Below are positions 1 to 8,615 of a stretch of DNA of 64,000 nucleotides, piece after piece. The notes under the pieces were generated by a model. The model was given only the letters and a program-made list of their open reading frames with translations, was not told the DNA's origin and searched no databases. Position 1 is the stretch's first letter, and each line of letters begins with the position of its first letter. Location of the stretch: positions 62,001-126,000 of the forward strand of contig NZ_WVID01000007.1 of NCBI RefSeq assembly GCF_010091925.1. Reading direction: 5' to 3'. Position numbers and translations under genes: made by a program. Source of the stretch: Nostoc sp. B(2019). Lineage in GTDB: Bacteria > Cyanobacteriota > Cyanobacteriia > Cyanobacteriales > Nostocaceae.

Positions 1-100
1 AGATTACATTTTGCCTATAAGTTTTATAAAGTAACTGCCTACTTATTTCTAGTTGGTAGTAGGCTGCAAAAGAAAAAAACCAACACTGATTCGATATTTT

Positions 101-1087
101 ATGCGCCCCTCGCGTGATGTGGTTTTATTAATCACCCACAGTGGTGATTACTTCACAATAGATAGAGTAGCAGATGCCCTATCAAAACGGGGTGTACAAC
201 CATTTCGCCTTGACACTGATCAATTTCCGATCGCAGTACAACTCCAAGCGCATCTTGACAACTCTGGGAGTCATCACAGCCTAAAATATGGCGATGTCTC
301 TATCAGCACAGAGCAAGTGCAAGCGGTGTGGATGCGTCGTATTTGGCAGCCTCAGTTAGGCAAAGAACTGGCTCCACAATTTCAACAAGCCTGCATCAGA
401 GAATCACTCACAACTCTAGATGGCTTCTGGGACAGTCTTAAAGAAGCTATGTGGGTGGATGATTTGCAGCGGATCAATGCCGCAGAGAATAAGCTACGTC
501 AATTGAGGGTTGCTCGTGAAGTTGGTCTTGTGATTCCTCGGACTCTTGTTACTAATAACCCTGAAGAAGTACGAGAGTTTTTCTTTGAGGTCAAAGGAAA
601 GATGATTGCTAAGCTATTAACGCCTCTTTCATCTGGGATGAAAGGCTCCACTTTTTTTCTATATACCAGATTAGTTAAAGAGGAAGACTTACTGGATGCT
701 CAAACACTGCGTTATTGTCCAATGGTGTTTCAAGAGCAAATCCCTAAACAACTGGAACTAAGAGCAGTATTTGTAAATGGAAAACTATTTGTAGGGGCGC
801 TAGATGCGTCTCGTTATGCGGCATTCACCCAAGATTGGCGACGCGCTAAATCTGAGGATTGTGTATGGCAAACTCATGAACTTCCAATAAATGTAGTTGA
901 TTGTCTCAATGCTTTTATGGGCAGGTTTGGGCTAGTTTTTGGCGCATTTGACTTGATTCAAACACCATCAGGAGAATACGTCTTTTTGGAAATTAACCCT
1001 ACAGGCGAGTGGGGAATGCTAGAACGAGATTTAGGCTACCCCATTTCGGAAGCGATCGCTGATGCCTTGCTTTCAAGAAGTGCTTAA
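101..1087 (+). CDS. mdnB: MdnB/MvdC-type ATP-grasp ligase for graspetide (microviridin) maturation
   Basis: The 328-residue protein follows MdnB of microviridin clusters along its whole length: an N-terminal VVLLITHSGDYFTIDRV stretch, RRIWQPQLG in the middle, FQEQIPKQLELRAVF in the ATP-grasp core and FLEINPTGEWGMLERDLG at the C-terminus, where the Glu and Asn are likely Mg-ATP ligands. Family knowledge: MdnB/MvdC closes the amide (lactam) crosslink on a ribosomal precursor after its partner has made the esters. I place the start at the ATG at 101, because MdnB proteins begin just before VVLL; a TTG at 53 would add 16 unlike residues. A paralogous ligase follows about 200 bp downstream. No precursor peptide is visible in the first 100 bases or in the spacer, so it probably lies upstream of the window. 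Confidence 0.9.
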   Translation: MRPSRDVVLLITHSGDYFTIDRVADALSKRGVQPFRLDTDQFPIAVQLQAHLDNSGSHHSLKYGDVSISTEQVQAVWMRRIWQPQLGKELAPQFQQACIRESLTTLDGFWDSLKEAMWVDDLQRINAAENKLRQLRVAREVGLVIPRTLVTNNPEEVREFFFEVKGKMIAKLLTPLSSGMKGSTFFLYTRLVKEEDLLDAQTLRYCPMVFQEQIPKQLELRAVFVNGKLFVGALDASRYAAFTQDWRRAKSEDCVWQTHELPINVVDCLNAFMGRFGLVFGAFDLIQTPSGEYVFLEINPTGEWGMLERDLGYPISEAIADALLSRSA

Positions 1088-1156
1088 TTAAATCAGAGCT
1101 AGTAGTAAGCGGCTCTAGCCTTTGAGAACTTTATATAGAGCGATAAATCGCTCTTT

Positions 1157-1174
1157 GCGAGACGCTACGCGAAC
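1157..1174. repeat. Dispersed GCGAGACGCTACGCGAAC element
   Basis: This short G+C-rich motif stands out in an AT-rich spacer between the two graspetide ligases. Related words (AGCGTCTCC, CGTTCGC) recur at 12,848 and 59,605, so it belongs to a dispersed intergenic repeat family of the kind common in cyanobacteria. Confidence 0.5.
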
Positions 1175-1289
1175 ACTACGAACAAAAATCTTACATTTAA
1201 TTACGTCTGCCTACTTAATAAATCGTAATAATTATAAATTGACAAATTAACACTTTATAAAACTAAAAAATCAGAACTTAGCACTCGAT

Positions 1290-2306
1290 ATGACTATTTT
1301 ACTTATTACTCACAGCGAAGATAACGAAAGTATTTCTCTAGTTCTCCAGGCAATTGCAGATCAAGGTGGGAAAGCGTTTCGTTTTGACACAGACAGATTT
1401 CCTACAGAAGTGCAGTTAGATGTTTACTATAGTGAAGAATCTGAACGAGTGATTCTGAGTTGTGATGACCAGAAGCTAGATTTGAATGAGGTGTCGGCAG
1501 TTTGGTATCGGCGGATTGCGATCGGGGCAAAAATTCTCAAAACGATGGATCGACAACTCCGACAAGCCTCAATTCAGGAATCTCGCGTTACAATTCAGGG
1601 GATGATTGCTAGCATCAACGGGTTTCATCTTGACCCTCAACCAAATATCCGCCGAGCAGAAAACAAACAACTGCAACTACAAGTGGCCCGGAAGGTTGGT
1701 TTAGATACCCCGCGCACCTTGACTACAAACAATCCACTTACAGTCAAGCAATTTGCTCAAGAGTGCGAGCATGGCATGATTACAAAAATGCTCTCTTCCT
1801 TTGCTATCTACGATGAGCAAGGGCAGGAGAATGTTGTGTTTACGAATCCAGTAAAACCTGAGGATCTAGACAACCTCGATGGATTGCGTTTCTGCCCGAT
1901 GACTTTTCAGGAGAAAATCCCGAAGGCGCTAGAACTGCGGACAATTATTGTAGGTAAGCGTGTTTTTACGGCTGCGGTAGACTCCCAAGCTTTGCAGAAG
2001 GCTCACTATGACTGGCGGCGGCAGGGAGTTGCTTTACTCAACGCTTGGCAAACCTACACTCTACCTCAAGATGTGGAGGAGAAGCTGCTGAAATTAATGG
2101 CTAACTTTGGCTTGAACTACGGGGCGATTGATATTATTTTGACGCCAGGCGATCGCTATGTATTCCTTGAAGTTAACCCAGTGGGAGAGTTCTTCTGGCT
2201 GGAACGTTGCCCTGGCTTACCCATTTCTCAAGCAATAGCTGAACTTGTACTGACTGAATCTGAGGCTTGTAAAACTAGTAAATATGACATAGCAGGCAAA
2301 TTATGA
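1290..2306 (+). CDS. mdnC: MdnC/MvdD-type ATP-grasp ligase for graspetide (microviridin) maturation
   Basis: The 338-residue protein matches MdnC closely: it opens with MTILLITHSEDNESISLV, has AFRFDTDRFPTEVQL and SAVWYRRIA near residues 30-75, CPMTFQEKIPKALELRTII in the core, and FLEVNPVGEFFWLE near the C-terminus. Family knowledge: MdnC/MvdD recognises the leader peptide and installs two ester (lactone) bonds between Thr/Ser and Asp/Glu side chains of the precursor core; the upstream MdnB then adds the amide. The order mdnB then mdnC is normal for microviridin loci, but the usual GNAT acetyltransferase and ABC exporter genes do not follow. An intrinsic terminator lies about 80 bp after the stop, so the ligases form a short unit. 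The product structure cannot be predicted without the precursor. Confidence 0.93.
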   Translation: MTILLITHSEDNESISLVLQAIADQGGKAFRFDTDRFPTEVQLDVYYSEESERVILSCDDQKLDLNEVSAVWYRRIAIGAKILKTMDRQLRQASIQESRVTIQGMIASINGFHLDPQPNIRRAENKQLQLQVARKVGLDTPRTLTTNNPLTVKQFAQECEHGMITKMLSSFAIYDEQGQENVVFTNPVKPEDLDNLDGLRFCPMTFQEKIPKALELRTIIVGKRVFTAAVDSQALQKAHYDWRRQGVALLNAWQTYTLPQDVEEKLLKLMANFGLNYGAIDIILTPGDRYVFLEVNPVGEFFWLERCPGLPISQAIAELVLTESEACKTSKYDIAGKL

Positions 2307-2385
2307 TTTGTATACGCTCTCAAGGTAGATGAACTACAAAAATAAGAATGATTAAATTTACCTGAGTCTTTCACTTCTGTTTACC

Positions 2386-2413
2386 AGGTTTGGTGTATTA
2401 CCAAGCCTTTTTT
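2386..2413 (+). terminator. Intrinsic terminator after the graspetide ligase genes
   Basis: A 9-bp stem (AGGTTTGGT with ACCAAGCCT, one G-T pair) closes a five-base loop and is followed directly by six T residues on the plus strand. It abuts the 3' end of the convergent ATPase gene. Confidence 0.7.
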
Positions 2414-3774
2414 CATGTCGATTTAGTTAATATCTGCCTGCCTTCAGGGAGAAACTTCGGCTGAAAATACTGCCGATATAACTGACAACTGAGCATTGCT
2501 TTATTGTTATCTAACTTAATTAGCCCCATACTGCTTAACTTGTAAGCCAGCATCGGTTCTAATCGGACAGGTTCAGTGGTATTTACGACAGCATCAAGTG
2601 CGATCGCTAATTCTGGCTGTTCTTGCAAAGTTGCACAGTGACGTTGTAAGTGATGATGATAAATTCCGGTGGATGTGGGGGCAGTTTCTAGCAACTGTGG
2701 GAGAGTTAGCTCACCCTGGTTAAGGTGATAGAGTGCTATGTTAACTAGTGCCGGATGTCCTCCAACCATATCTATTATTTGTTTAGCTTCTTTGCCATCA
2801 GTCCAGTTAAGTCCATAGCGCTGGGCTAACTGCTGCACTTGGTCTAGATTAAACCAGGTTAGCTGAACTGGTAGCCCCACATTGAAAGGAGACTGATGAA
2901 GTTGCAGCGGAACATAAATATCAGTCGAGTGAACTACAATGAGGCGAAGCTTTTGCCAAATGGGCAGCCTTTTGGCTTCTTCATACCATGAACGCAACAA
3001 TGGTAAAACTTCTTTTGCTACTTGCGGATGCTCAAACATTTGGTTCACCTCGTCCAATGCCAAGACAAGAGGAGTATCAATTTGTTCAAGCACATAGCTT
3101 CTCAAGTAAAGGCTGCAACTGACTTTGCTGCCAATATCTTCATCCCAATAATCGTCTAGTCTTGGTTCAATCTGAAGTTGAAGGGCGACGTTGGCACATA
3201 GCCAGCGCAAAAATCGATTCAAATCACTCAAAATATTCTGGTCAATTTGCTCCAGGTTCAGGCTAACTGTGCGATAGCCGAGGCGATTTGCATGTTCCAG
3301 AATCCTCAACAGCATTGAGGTTTTACCCATTTCTTTAGGAGCTTTAATCCGTACTAAGGCTCCTGGTTTACTGATTTCTGTATAAGCCTGCCTCTCAACT
3401 GGAGAGTTTTCAATGTAAAAAGGGGAGTCAAGAGGAACCGAACCACTAGGAAAGCGAGGCGACGATATATCCTGTTTAATATCAAGGGTGTTGCCCACAC
3501 TGCTTGTTTGTGCTGCTGCATAAGATTCCAGTAGCGCCCGACAGTTTTTCTTGGTGACACGCTCACCGATAATTTCAGTAAGCCGTCGGCATAACTCTGG
3601 AGCGACGACATTAGTAAAGTAACCAGGGCTATAGCCTTGTTCTTGAGCAATTTGGCTATAGGTATGATACTGCCATGTACCCCGCAAAATCAGAACTTCT
3701 GTGGAATTGAGGGGACGATGTTGAATTTCAACCAGCTTGCGGTTAACAATATTAAGAATAGATTCGAGGTTCAT
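2413..3774 (-). CDS. AAA-like (STAND-type) ATPase with N-terminal HTH-like vMAP-associated domain
   Basis: Residues 1-90 resemble the winged-helix-like N-terminal region of vWA-MoxR-associated proteins (SQIAQEQGYSPGYFTNVVAPELCRRL). After a linker comes an AAA-like ATPase domain introduced by the typical SPFYIENSPVERQAY segment, with a P-loop KAPKEMGKTSML (about 144-155) and a Walker B LVLALDEVN (about 236-244). A helical C-terminal region contains MVGGHPALVNIALYHL, the GxP sensor-like motif of STAND ATPases. This two-domain layout is common in filamentous cyanobacteria, and comparative genomics places such proteins among putative conflict or signalling systems. No effector domain is visible and the genes on either side do not form an obvious system with it. 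The exact function is unknown. Confidence 0.75.
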   Translation of the reverse strand: MNLESILNIVNRKLVEIQHRPLNSTEVLILRGTWQYHTYSQIAQEQGYSPGYFTNVVAPELCRRLTEIIGERVTKKNCRALLESYAAAQTSSVGNTLDIKQDISSPRFPSGSVPLDSPFYIENSPVERQAYTEISKPGALVRIKAPKEMGKTSMLLRILEHANRLGYRTVSLNLEQIDQNILSDLNRFLRWLCANVALQLQIEPRLDDYWDEDIGSKVSCSLYLRSYVLEQIDTPLVLALDEVNQMFEHPQVAKEVLPLLRSWYEEAKRLPIWQKLRLIVVHSTDIYVPLQLHQSPFNVGLPVQLTWFNLDQVQQLAQRYGLNWTDGKEAKQIIDMVGGHPALVNIALYHLNQGELTLPQLLETAPTSTGIYHHHLQRHCATLQEQPELAIALDAVVNTTEPVRLEPMLAYKLSSMGLIKLDNNKAMLSCQLYRQYFQPKFLPEGRQILTKST

Positions 3775-3988
3775 GGAAGTTCTAGAGCCATCTTCTTAAG
3801 TGTGAATCGACTCGACCATAACCAAATAATATCAGGATAGTGCCAGTGTAATACCAAGACTTACTAACTAACGCTGCGCGATCGCATGATTGTGTTTCTC
3901 TCTCCATCAGTTGTCTGTATTCGCCTATGGATAGAGGCATTGCCCTATTACTGCATAGAAACTGGATGTATGATTGGGTGAGATTTTA

Positions 3989-5083
3989 ATGAATTGGTAT
4001 CCACTAAAGTTAACTACTAATATCCAAAAATACACTTTTGGAGAACGAGTAATTCCAGAACGTCTTGGAAAGCGCGGCTTACCTGCTGGGAGGATAGCTG
4101 AAACTTGGGAAGTGAGCGACTACAAAGACAAAAAAGGAACTGTGGTTAATGGCTCTTTGGCTGGTCGCACCTTACATGAACTCACATTGTCTCATCCTCA
4201 CGAACTTGTTGGTAAGGGCTGGCAGGGGCCACACTTCCCTTTACTATCCAAGTTTATTGATGCTTCTTATATGCTGCCCGTACATCTTCACGCAGATGAT
4301 GAAACGGCTCGGAAATTGCACAACGAACCAAATGGTAAAACTGAAGCTTGGCACATTCTTTCGGCAGCACCGGGAGCAACAGTATTGGCAGGACTCAAGT
4401 CAGAATTTACACGAGAGCAGCTATTTGAAGCTTTCGTAGCCTGTGACTATGATTCTGTCTTGGTGCGTCACTCAATTCAACCGGGAGATACTATCTACGT
4501 GCCGGCAGGTATCATTCACTCTTTCGGCCCAGATACACTTGTCTTTGAAATTCAACAAACCTCCAATTTGGCTCAATCTGTGATGCCGACGGATTTGTAT
4601 GGAAATGAGTACAGCCAACAAGAGTGGTACGCCAATATTAATGCTGCCCTTGATGAGCTAAAAACCCATTATCAACCTCGTCCGAACAGTGGGCTAAAGT
4701 TACAGTCGGGAGCTAATTCTCGGATTTTTGGCTGTGCTAGTCATTACTTTGCCCTTGAACATTGGATTTTAAATCAATCTTATTTAGAACCATCTCATCC
4801 TTGGCGTTGTCTAATTCTTTCCAATGTCGGCAATGTTGTGCAGCTAGAATTTAGCTCTGGTATCGAGCGGCTTGAGCAAGGGGAATCTTGCATTTTGCCA
4901 GCAGCTATTGGAGAGGTTCGTATTGTTCCAGAGCATCAAGCCAATCTGATAGCCTGTTACGTGCCAGATTTGCAACGAGATGTAATCGAGCCACTCCAAG
5001 CAGCAGGATACGATAAACAGCAAATACAGAAGTTAGGTGAGGTAAAGAAAATCTGTTCTTCCGGTAGTTTTATAGTGGGTTAA
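3989..5083 (+). CDS. manA: Type I mannose-6-phosphate isomerase (cupin)
   Basis: The 364-residue protein is a class I phosphomannose isomerase, which interconverts fructose-6-phosphate and mannose-6-phosphate and so feeds GDP-mannose for polysaccharides. Visible signatures are GRIAETWEVSD near the N-terminus, PLLSKFIDASYMLPVHLHADDE with the first zinc-binding histidines, KTEAWHIL with the zinc-binding glutamate, and YVPAGIIHSFG with the last histidine. The short Bacillus-like form fits the length. I choose the ATG at 3989 (MNWYPLKL); an upstream in-frame TTG at 3974 adds only five residues. It stands alone, with about 200 bp of spacer before it and 300 bp after. Confidence 0.85.
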   Translation: MNWYPLKLTTNIQKYTFGERVIPERLGKRGLPAGRIAETWEVSDYKDKKGTVVNGSLAGRTLHELTLSHPHELVGKGWQGPHFPLLSKFIDASYMLPVHLHADDETARKLHNEPNGKTEAWHILSAAPGATVLAGLKSEFTREQLFEAFVACDYDSVLVRHSIQPGDTIYVPAGIIHSFGPDTLVFEIQQTSNLAQSVMPTDLYGNEYSQQEWYANINAALDELKTHYQPRPNSGLKLQSGANSRIFGCASHYFALEHWILNQSYLEPSHPWRCLILSNVGNVVQLEFSSGIERLEQGESCILPAAIGEVRIVPEHQANLIACYVPDLQRDVIEPLQAAGYDKQQIQKLGEVKKICSSGSFIVG

Positions 5084-5402
5084 TAAAATTTACTAGATTT
5101 TATTAACTACATTTTAGTGATATCTATGCGTGAAATATAGACTATGTAAGCATTTAAGCAATTTCACATATACTTAAAATAATTTAAATAACATGATTTA
5201 TACTATAACACAGTAAAGTTTTAGGCGTTCACGCAGTGTGCCGTAGGTATCGCGATGAAATTTCCTATTTATAAAGATAAGGAGTAATTAATTATTAACT
5301 AATACTTTAACCATAAACTTAGCTGTCAAATTTAGATATATTACTGTGTCAGTTTCCTGATAAAATCACTACTGAATAATCAGCCTAGTTTCGAATAGTA
5401 TA
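5084..5402. other. AT-rich spacer without a recognised gene
   Basis: About 320 bp with no coding potential that I can support. It contains one short G+C-rich block near 5,225-5,260 (GCGTTCACGCAGTG...) of the dispersed-repeat type. The rest is AT-rich and presumably includes the promoter of the DUF2887 gene. Confidence 0.5.
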
Positions 5403-6206
5403 GTGAAACGTGACTCTATTTATTATCAAATTTTTAAGCGATTTCCTAGTTTGATTTTTGAACTCGTTGATTACCGTCCTGAACAGGCACAGAACTATAG
5501 ATTTGAGTCGGTTGAGGTGAAAGAAACCGCCTTCCGTATTGATGGGGTCTTTTTGCCTCCAGAGGGTGCAACACCAAGAGTTATCTTTTTTGCAGAAGTT
5601 CAATTTCAGAAAGATGAAGCTTTATATCATCGATTTTTTACTGAGTTGATGATGTATTTGAACCGGAATCAGTCTCAATACGATGACTGGTACTGTGTGG
5701 TAATTTTTCCATCACGCAGTTTGGAACCAAGCGATACAAGAACTCATAGAATATTTTTAAACAGCGACCAAGTGCAGCGCATTTATTTGGATGAGTTAGG
5801 CACTTTTAATACTCTGCCAATAGGCATTAATTTAATGCAGTTGACAATTGCCTCAGAAAAAGCTATGGCGGAGCAAGCTCGTCTATTAATTGAGCGGGTA
5901 CAATTAGAGTCAATAGACGCACTGCCGAAAAACGAAATAATAGATATTATTACCACGATCGCTGTTTACAAGTTTTCTTCGTTGAGTAGAGAGGAAGTGG
6001 AAGCCATGTTGGGACTGACTTTAGAGCAAACAAGGGTTTATCAGGAAGCGAAAGCCGAGGGTCGAGAAGAACGAGAAGCTGAAATGTTGAAAGTTACCGT
6101 CCCCCTGTTACTAAAAACAGGGATGAGTGTAGAACAGATTGCTCAACAACTCAATGTTGATGTAGAAGCTGTCCGGCTTGCTGCACAGGAGAACACGGAC
6201 AAGTAA
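5403..6206 (+). CDS. DUF2887 / Rpn-family PD-(D/E)XK nuclease-like protein
   Basis: This 267-residue protein belongs to a cyanobacterial family (DUF2887) related to the Rpn/PDDEXK transposase-like nucleases. The start is a GTG giving MKRDSIYYQIFKRFP. The likely catalytic core is FRIDGVFLPPE followed by IFFAEVQFQKD, giving the D...ExQ arrangement of the PD-(D/E)XK fold, then a conserved FFTELMMYLNRNQ helix. The C-terminus is helical and charged (residues about 210-235) and ends with an HTH-like segment, MSVEQIAQQLNVDVEAVRLA. Such genes exist in many copies in filamentous cyanobacteria; nuclease activity is inferred for related Rpn proteins and not known for this one. An IS982 fragment lies 44 bp downstream. 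Confidence 0.8.
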   Translation: MKRDSIYYQIFKRFPSLIFELVDYRPEQAQNYRFESVEVKETAFRIDGVFLPPEGATPRVIFFAEVQFQKDEALYHRFFTELMMYLNRNQSQYDDWYCVVIFPSRSLEPSDTRTHRIFLNSDQVQRIYLDELGTFNTLPIGINLMQLTIASEKAMAEQARLLIERVQLESIDALPKNEIIDIITTIAVYKFSSLSREEVEAMLGLTLEQTRVYQEAKAEGREEREAEMLKVTVPLLLKTGMSVEQIAQQLNVDVEAVRLAAQENTDK

Positions 6207-6250
6207 GCGCCCGCTAGACGGCGTTTACAAGAGTTTTCGTAAAGTCTCTG

Positions 6251-6490
6251 ATGAAAAATCGCCTAGTCAAATTGATTGACAAGATTCTTTTACGGAAACG
6301 TGTAGTTATTGAATCAGTCAATGACCATCTCAAAAACCTCTGTCAAATAGAACATTCTAGGCATCGTAGTGTTTTTAATTTCTTGGTTAACTTAATGGCA
6401 GGTTTGGTTGCGTATACTTATTTGCCTCAAAAACTATCACTTGATATTTATCCAAAAGATTTATCAGCAGTGCCTCCTGCTATTTTTTAG
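6251..6490 (+). pseudogene. 3' remnant of an IS982-family transposase
   Basis: The 79-residue frame aligns with the C-terminal end of IS982-family DDE transposases: MKNRLVKLIDKILLRKR, then VIESVNDHLKNLCQIEHSRHRS with the conserved glutamate of the DDE triad, then FLVNLMAGLVAYTY. A complete transposase of this family is about 270-300 residues, and the N-terminal two thirds are missing. I see no clear terminal inverted repeats. It is a dead fragment marking past insertion next to the DUF2887 gene. Confidence 0.75.
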
Positions 6491-6593
6491 TTCTGTCCAA
6501 CTCATGTTAAAGAAAATCTAAAAAAGTAAGAGGCGATCGCAACAAAACCGGATAATGCACTTGAATTGGCTAATCCATTAAACTGATACTTTT

Positions 6594-7172
6594 ATGGCAT
6601 ATACGCCCAAAATCTTGGCTTTTGCTGGCAGCACTCGCACTGATTCCTACAATAAAAAACTGGTAAAAATTGCGGCAGATGGTGCTATGGCAGTTGGTGC
6701 GGAAGTAACTTATCTAGATCTGCGTGATTTACCCTTACCTCTTTTTGATGAGGATCTAGAAGCTCAAGAAGGACTACCTGCCAATGCTCGCACGTTTAAG
6801 GACTTGATGATTTCTCATCAAGGGTTGCTAATTGCTTCACCTGAATATAATAGTTCACTGACAGGAGTTTTGAAGAATGCCATCGACTGGGCATCTCGTC
6901 CATCTCCTAACGAACCCCCGTTAGCTGCTTTTGTAGACAAGGTTGCTGCGATTATGAGCGCTTCACCAGGAGGTTTGGGTGGTCTACGGGGCTTGGTTCA
7001 CTTACGGGCTATCCTAGGAAATATTAAAGTTTTGGTACTTCCCGATCAAGTTGCTGTACCCAAAGCTTACGAAGCTTTCAATGCCGATGGCACGTTAAAG
7101 GATTCCAAACAGCAGGAATCTATTGAGAAGCTAGGTGAGAACGTAGCAAATATATTGCTAAAGCTCAACTAA
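6594..7172 (+). CDS. NADPH-dependent FMN reductase family protein
   Basis: The 192-residue protein has the flavodoxin-like fold of NAD(P)H-dependent FMN/quinone/azo reductases: ILAFAGSTRTDSYNKKL is the phosphate-binding loop, LLIASPEYNSSLTGVLKNAIDW is the flavin-binding segment, and SASPGGLGG is the second conserved loop. Proteins of this family reduce flavins, quinones, chromate or metal ions in the cytoplasm; the physiological substrate cannot be told from sequence. It is a stand-alone gene, convergent with the Rubisco activase gene, with only 27 bp between the stops. Confidence 0.85.
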   Translation: MAYTPKILAFAGSTRTDSYNKKLVKIAADGAMAVGAEVTYLDLRDLPLPLFDEDLEAQEGLPANARTFKDLMISHQGLLIASPEYNSSLTGVLKNAIDWASRPSPNEPPLAAFVDKVAAIMSASPGGLGGLRGLVHLRAILGNIKVLVLPDQVAVPKAYEAFNADGTLKDSKQQESIEKLGENVANILLKLN

Positions 7173-7199
7173 ATTCACAGCCAGGGGAGTGTCAAGTTT

Positions 7200-8471
7200 T
7201 TAACTTTTACCATTCGGTCGTTGAATGATCGTTTCTACCACTCGCCGCTTAGCCTTCGGATCAATACCTACTAGGCGCACATACTCACCGCTATATTCTG
7301 CCAGAGATGATTCCAAATTTGAGATTGCATCCGTCTCTGCATCGATATGGCTGTTGACACAAGTTTGCCAAGAACCCATGCGGAAGCGTCGTTCATCTAC
7401 GTGTTCAATGCTAATTTTATAACCTTGAGCCAAAAGTTGCCTAATCTGTTCTTGAGTTTCTAGGCTTAAATGAGTATTCGATACATCCTTTTTCTGAAAT
7501 CCATTGGTAGTTGTAGGTTGGGTTATACCATTGGTTAACGGCTGACTAATTGGTGTCACTGCTGGCGGCGCAGCTTGATAATTTCTCCCTCTATTAAGCC
7601 GGTTGTACTCATCAACTAACTGGGAATTTTCTACTCGTTTTTGTTCACCAACCATCAAGTTACCAGACTCGATTAAGTGAGACAGACTGAAATCTGGCTT
7701 TTTAAATTCTGGTGGCCCTTCTAGGCTATTAACCACACGCAAGGATACGCGCTCAAAACCTATTTCATGGACAAAGTTGCGAATTTGTTCGTCATAAATG
7801 CGCGATCGCAAAGCGCTAAAAAAGTCAATTGATTGATTCACAAAGGTATCAACTAACTGTTCAATTTGCCGACGCGACAGTCCATCCGGTTCAAAAATCC
7901 CTTCAACAATGCCCACTTTATCATCTCTATCTGGTTCCCAGTAAAATTTATCCATCCGTCCATCCCGAATCAATGGCGCGTAGAGGGTGGAAAAATCATT
8001 TCCTGTGACAATAATCGGTACACGATGTAAAGGCGTGGAATCGTAGCTTCCAGGTAACTGCACATCTGTGGGATTATCGGCAATATTCATCAGTGTGGCA
8101 TTCACCAACTGCGTGTTTACAGTATATTGAGTGCCTTCGTCAAAGCGGCCAGCACCCGCATCTAAATCGTTAATCATCAAAACACACATTTTTCCGCGTA
8201 CTTTGATCAGTTCTGCTGTTTCTCGGTAGCGCAGACGAATTAAACGTGCTGGGTCTCCAGCATCAGGACTTTCTAACTCTCCGCCAGAGATGTGAGTCAC
8301 CTCGATACCCATTTTCTCAAAGACCAACTCACATTGAAAGGATTTGCCTTCGCCTTTGCGTCCATGAATCCCCAAAATTATGGGTACTCGAATACCAGGA
8401 AGTTTCAAGAAGTTTTTGGTGATGTGAACAGCAAGTTTGTCCAAAAAGCGGGGAGCAATGTAGTAACCCAT
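7200..8471 (-). CDS. rca: Rubisco activase with C-terminal small-subunit-like (SSUL) domain
   Basis: The AAA+ domain occupies about residues 1-290, with Walker A GIHGRKGEGKSFQ (about 34-46), Walker B VLMINDLDAG (about 97-106) and the arginine-rich GRMDKFYWEPDRDDK stretch. A linker rich in Pro, Thr and Asn (about 290-335) leads to an RbcS-like domain (about 335-420) containing GYKISIEHVDERRFRMGSWQTC and EYVRLVGIDPKAKRRV. Family knowledge: this cyanobacterial form remodels inhibited form IB Rubisco to release sugar-phosphate inhibitors, and its SSUL domain docks on Rubisco and targets the protein to carboxysomes. It lies on the same strand as rbcLXS but about 3.5 kb downstream, so it is probably a separate transcript. 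Confidence 0.95.
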   Translation of the reverse strand: MGYYIAPRFLDKLAVHITKNFLKLPGIRVPIILGIHGRKGEGKSFQCELVFEKMGIEVTHISGGELESPDAGDPARLIRLRYRETAELIKVRGKMCVLMINDLDAGAGRFDEGTQYTVNTQLVNATLMNIADNPTDVQLPGSYDSTPLHRVPIIVTGNDFSTLYAPLIRDGRMDKFYWEPDRDDKVGIVEGIFEPDGLSRRQIEQLVDTFVNQSIDFFSALRSRIYDEQIRNFVHEIGFERVSLRVVNSLEGPPEFKKPDFSLSHLIESGNLMVGEQKRVENSQLVDEYNRLNRGRNYQAAPPAVTPISQPLTNGITQPTTTNGFQKKDVSNTHLSLETQEQIRQLLAQGYKISIEHVDERRFRMGSWQTCVNSHIDAETDAISNLESSLAEYSGEYVRLVGIDPKAKRRVVETIIQRPNGKS

Positions 8472-8615
8472 GAGCCTGTCTTATAAATAGTTAGCACTTC
8501 TAAACATAATGTTAAGTTTTTCTGGGGACAGCGATCGCGTTTCCCTACTTATTATTGCTATCACTTTCTGTATCCTTAATAAATATAATTATCATTTAGC
8601 TCTAGCATACGGGTA

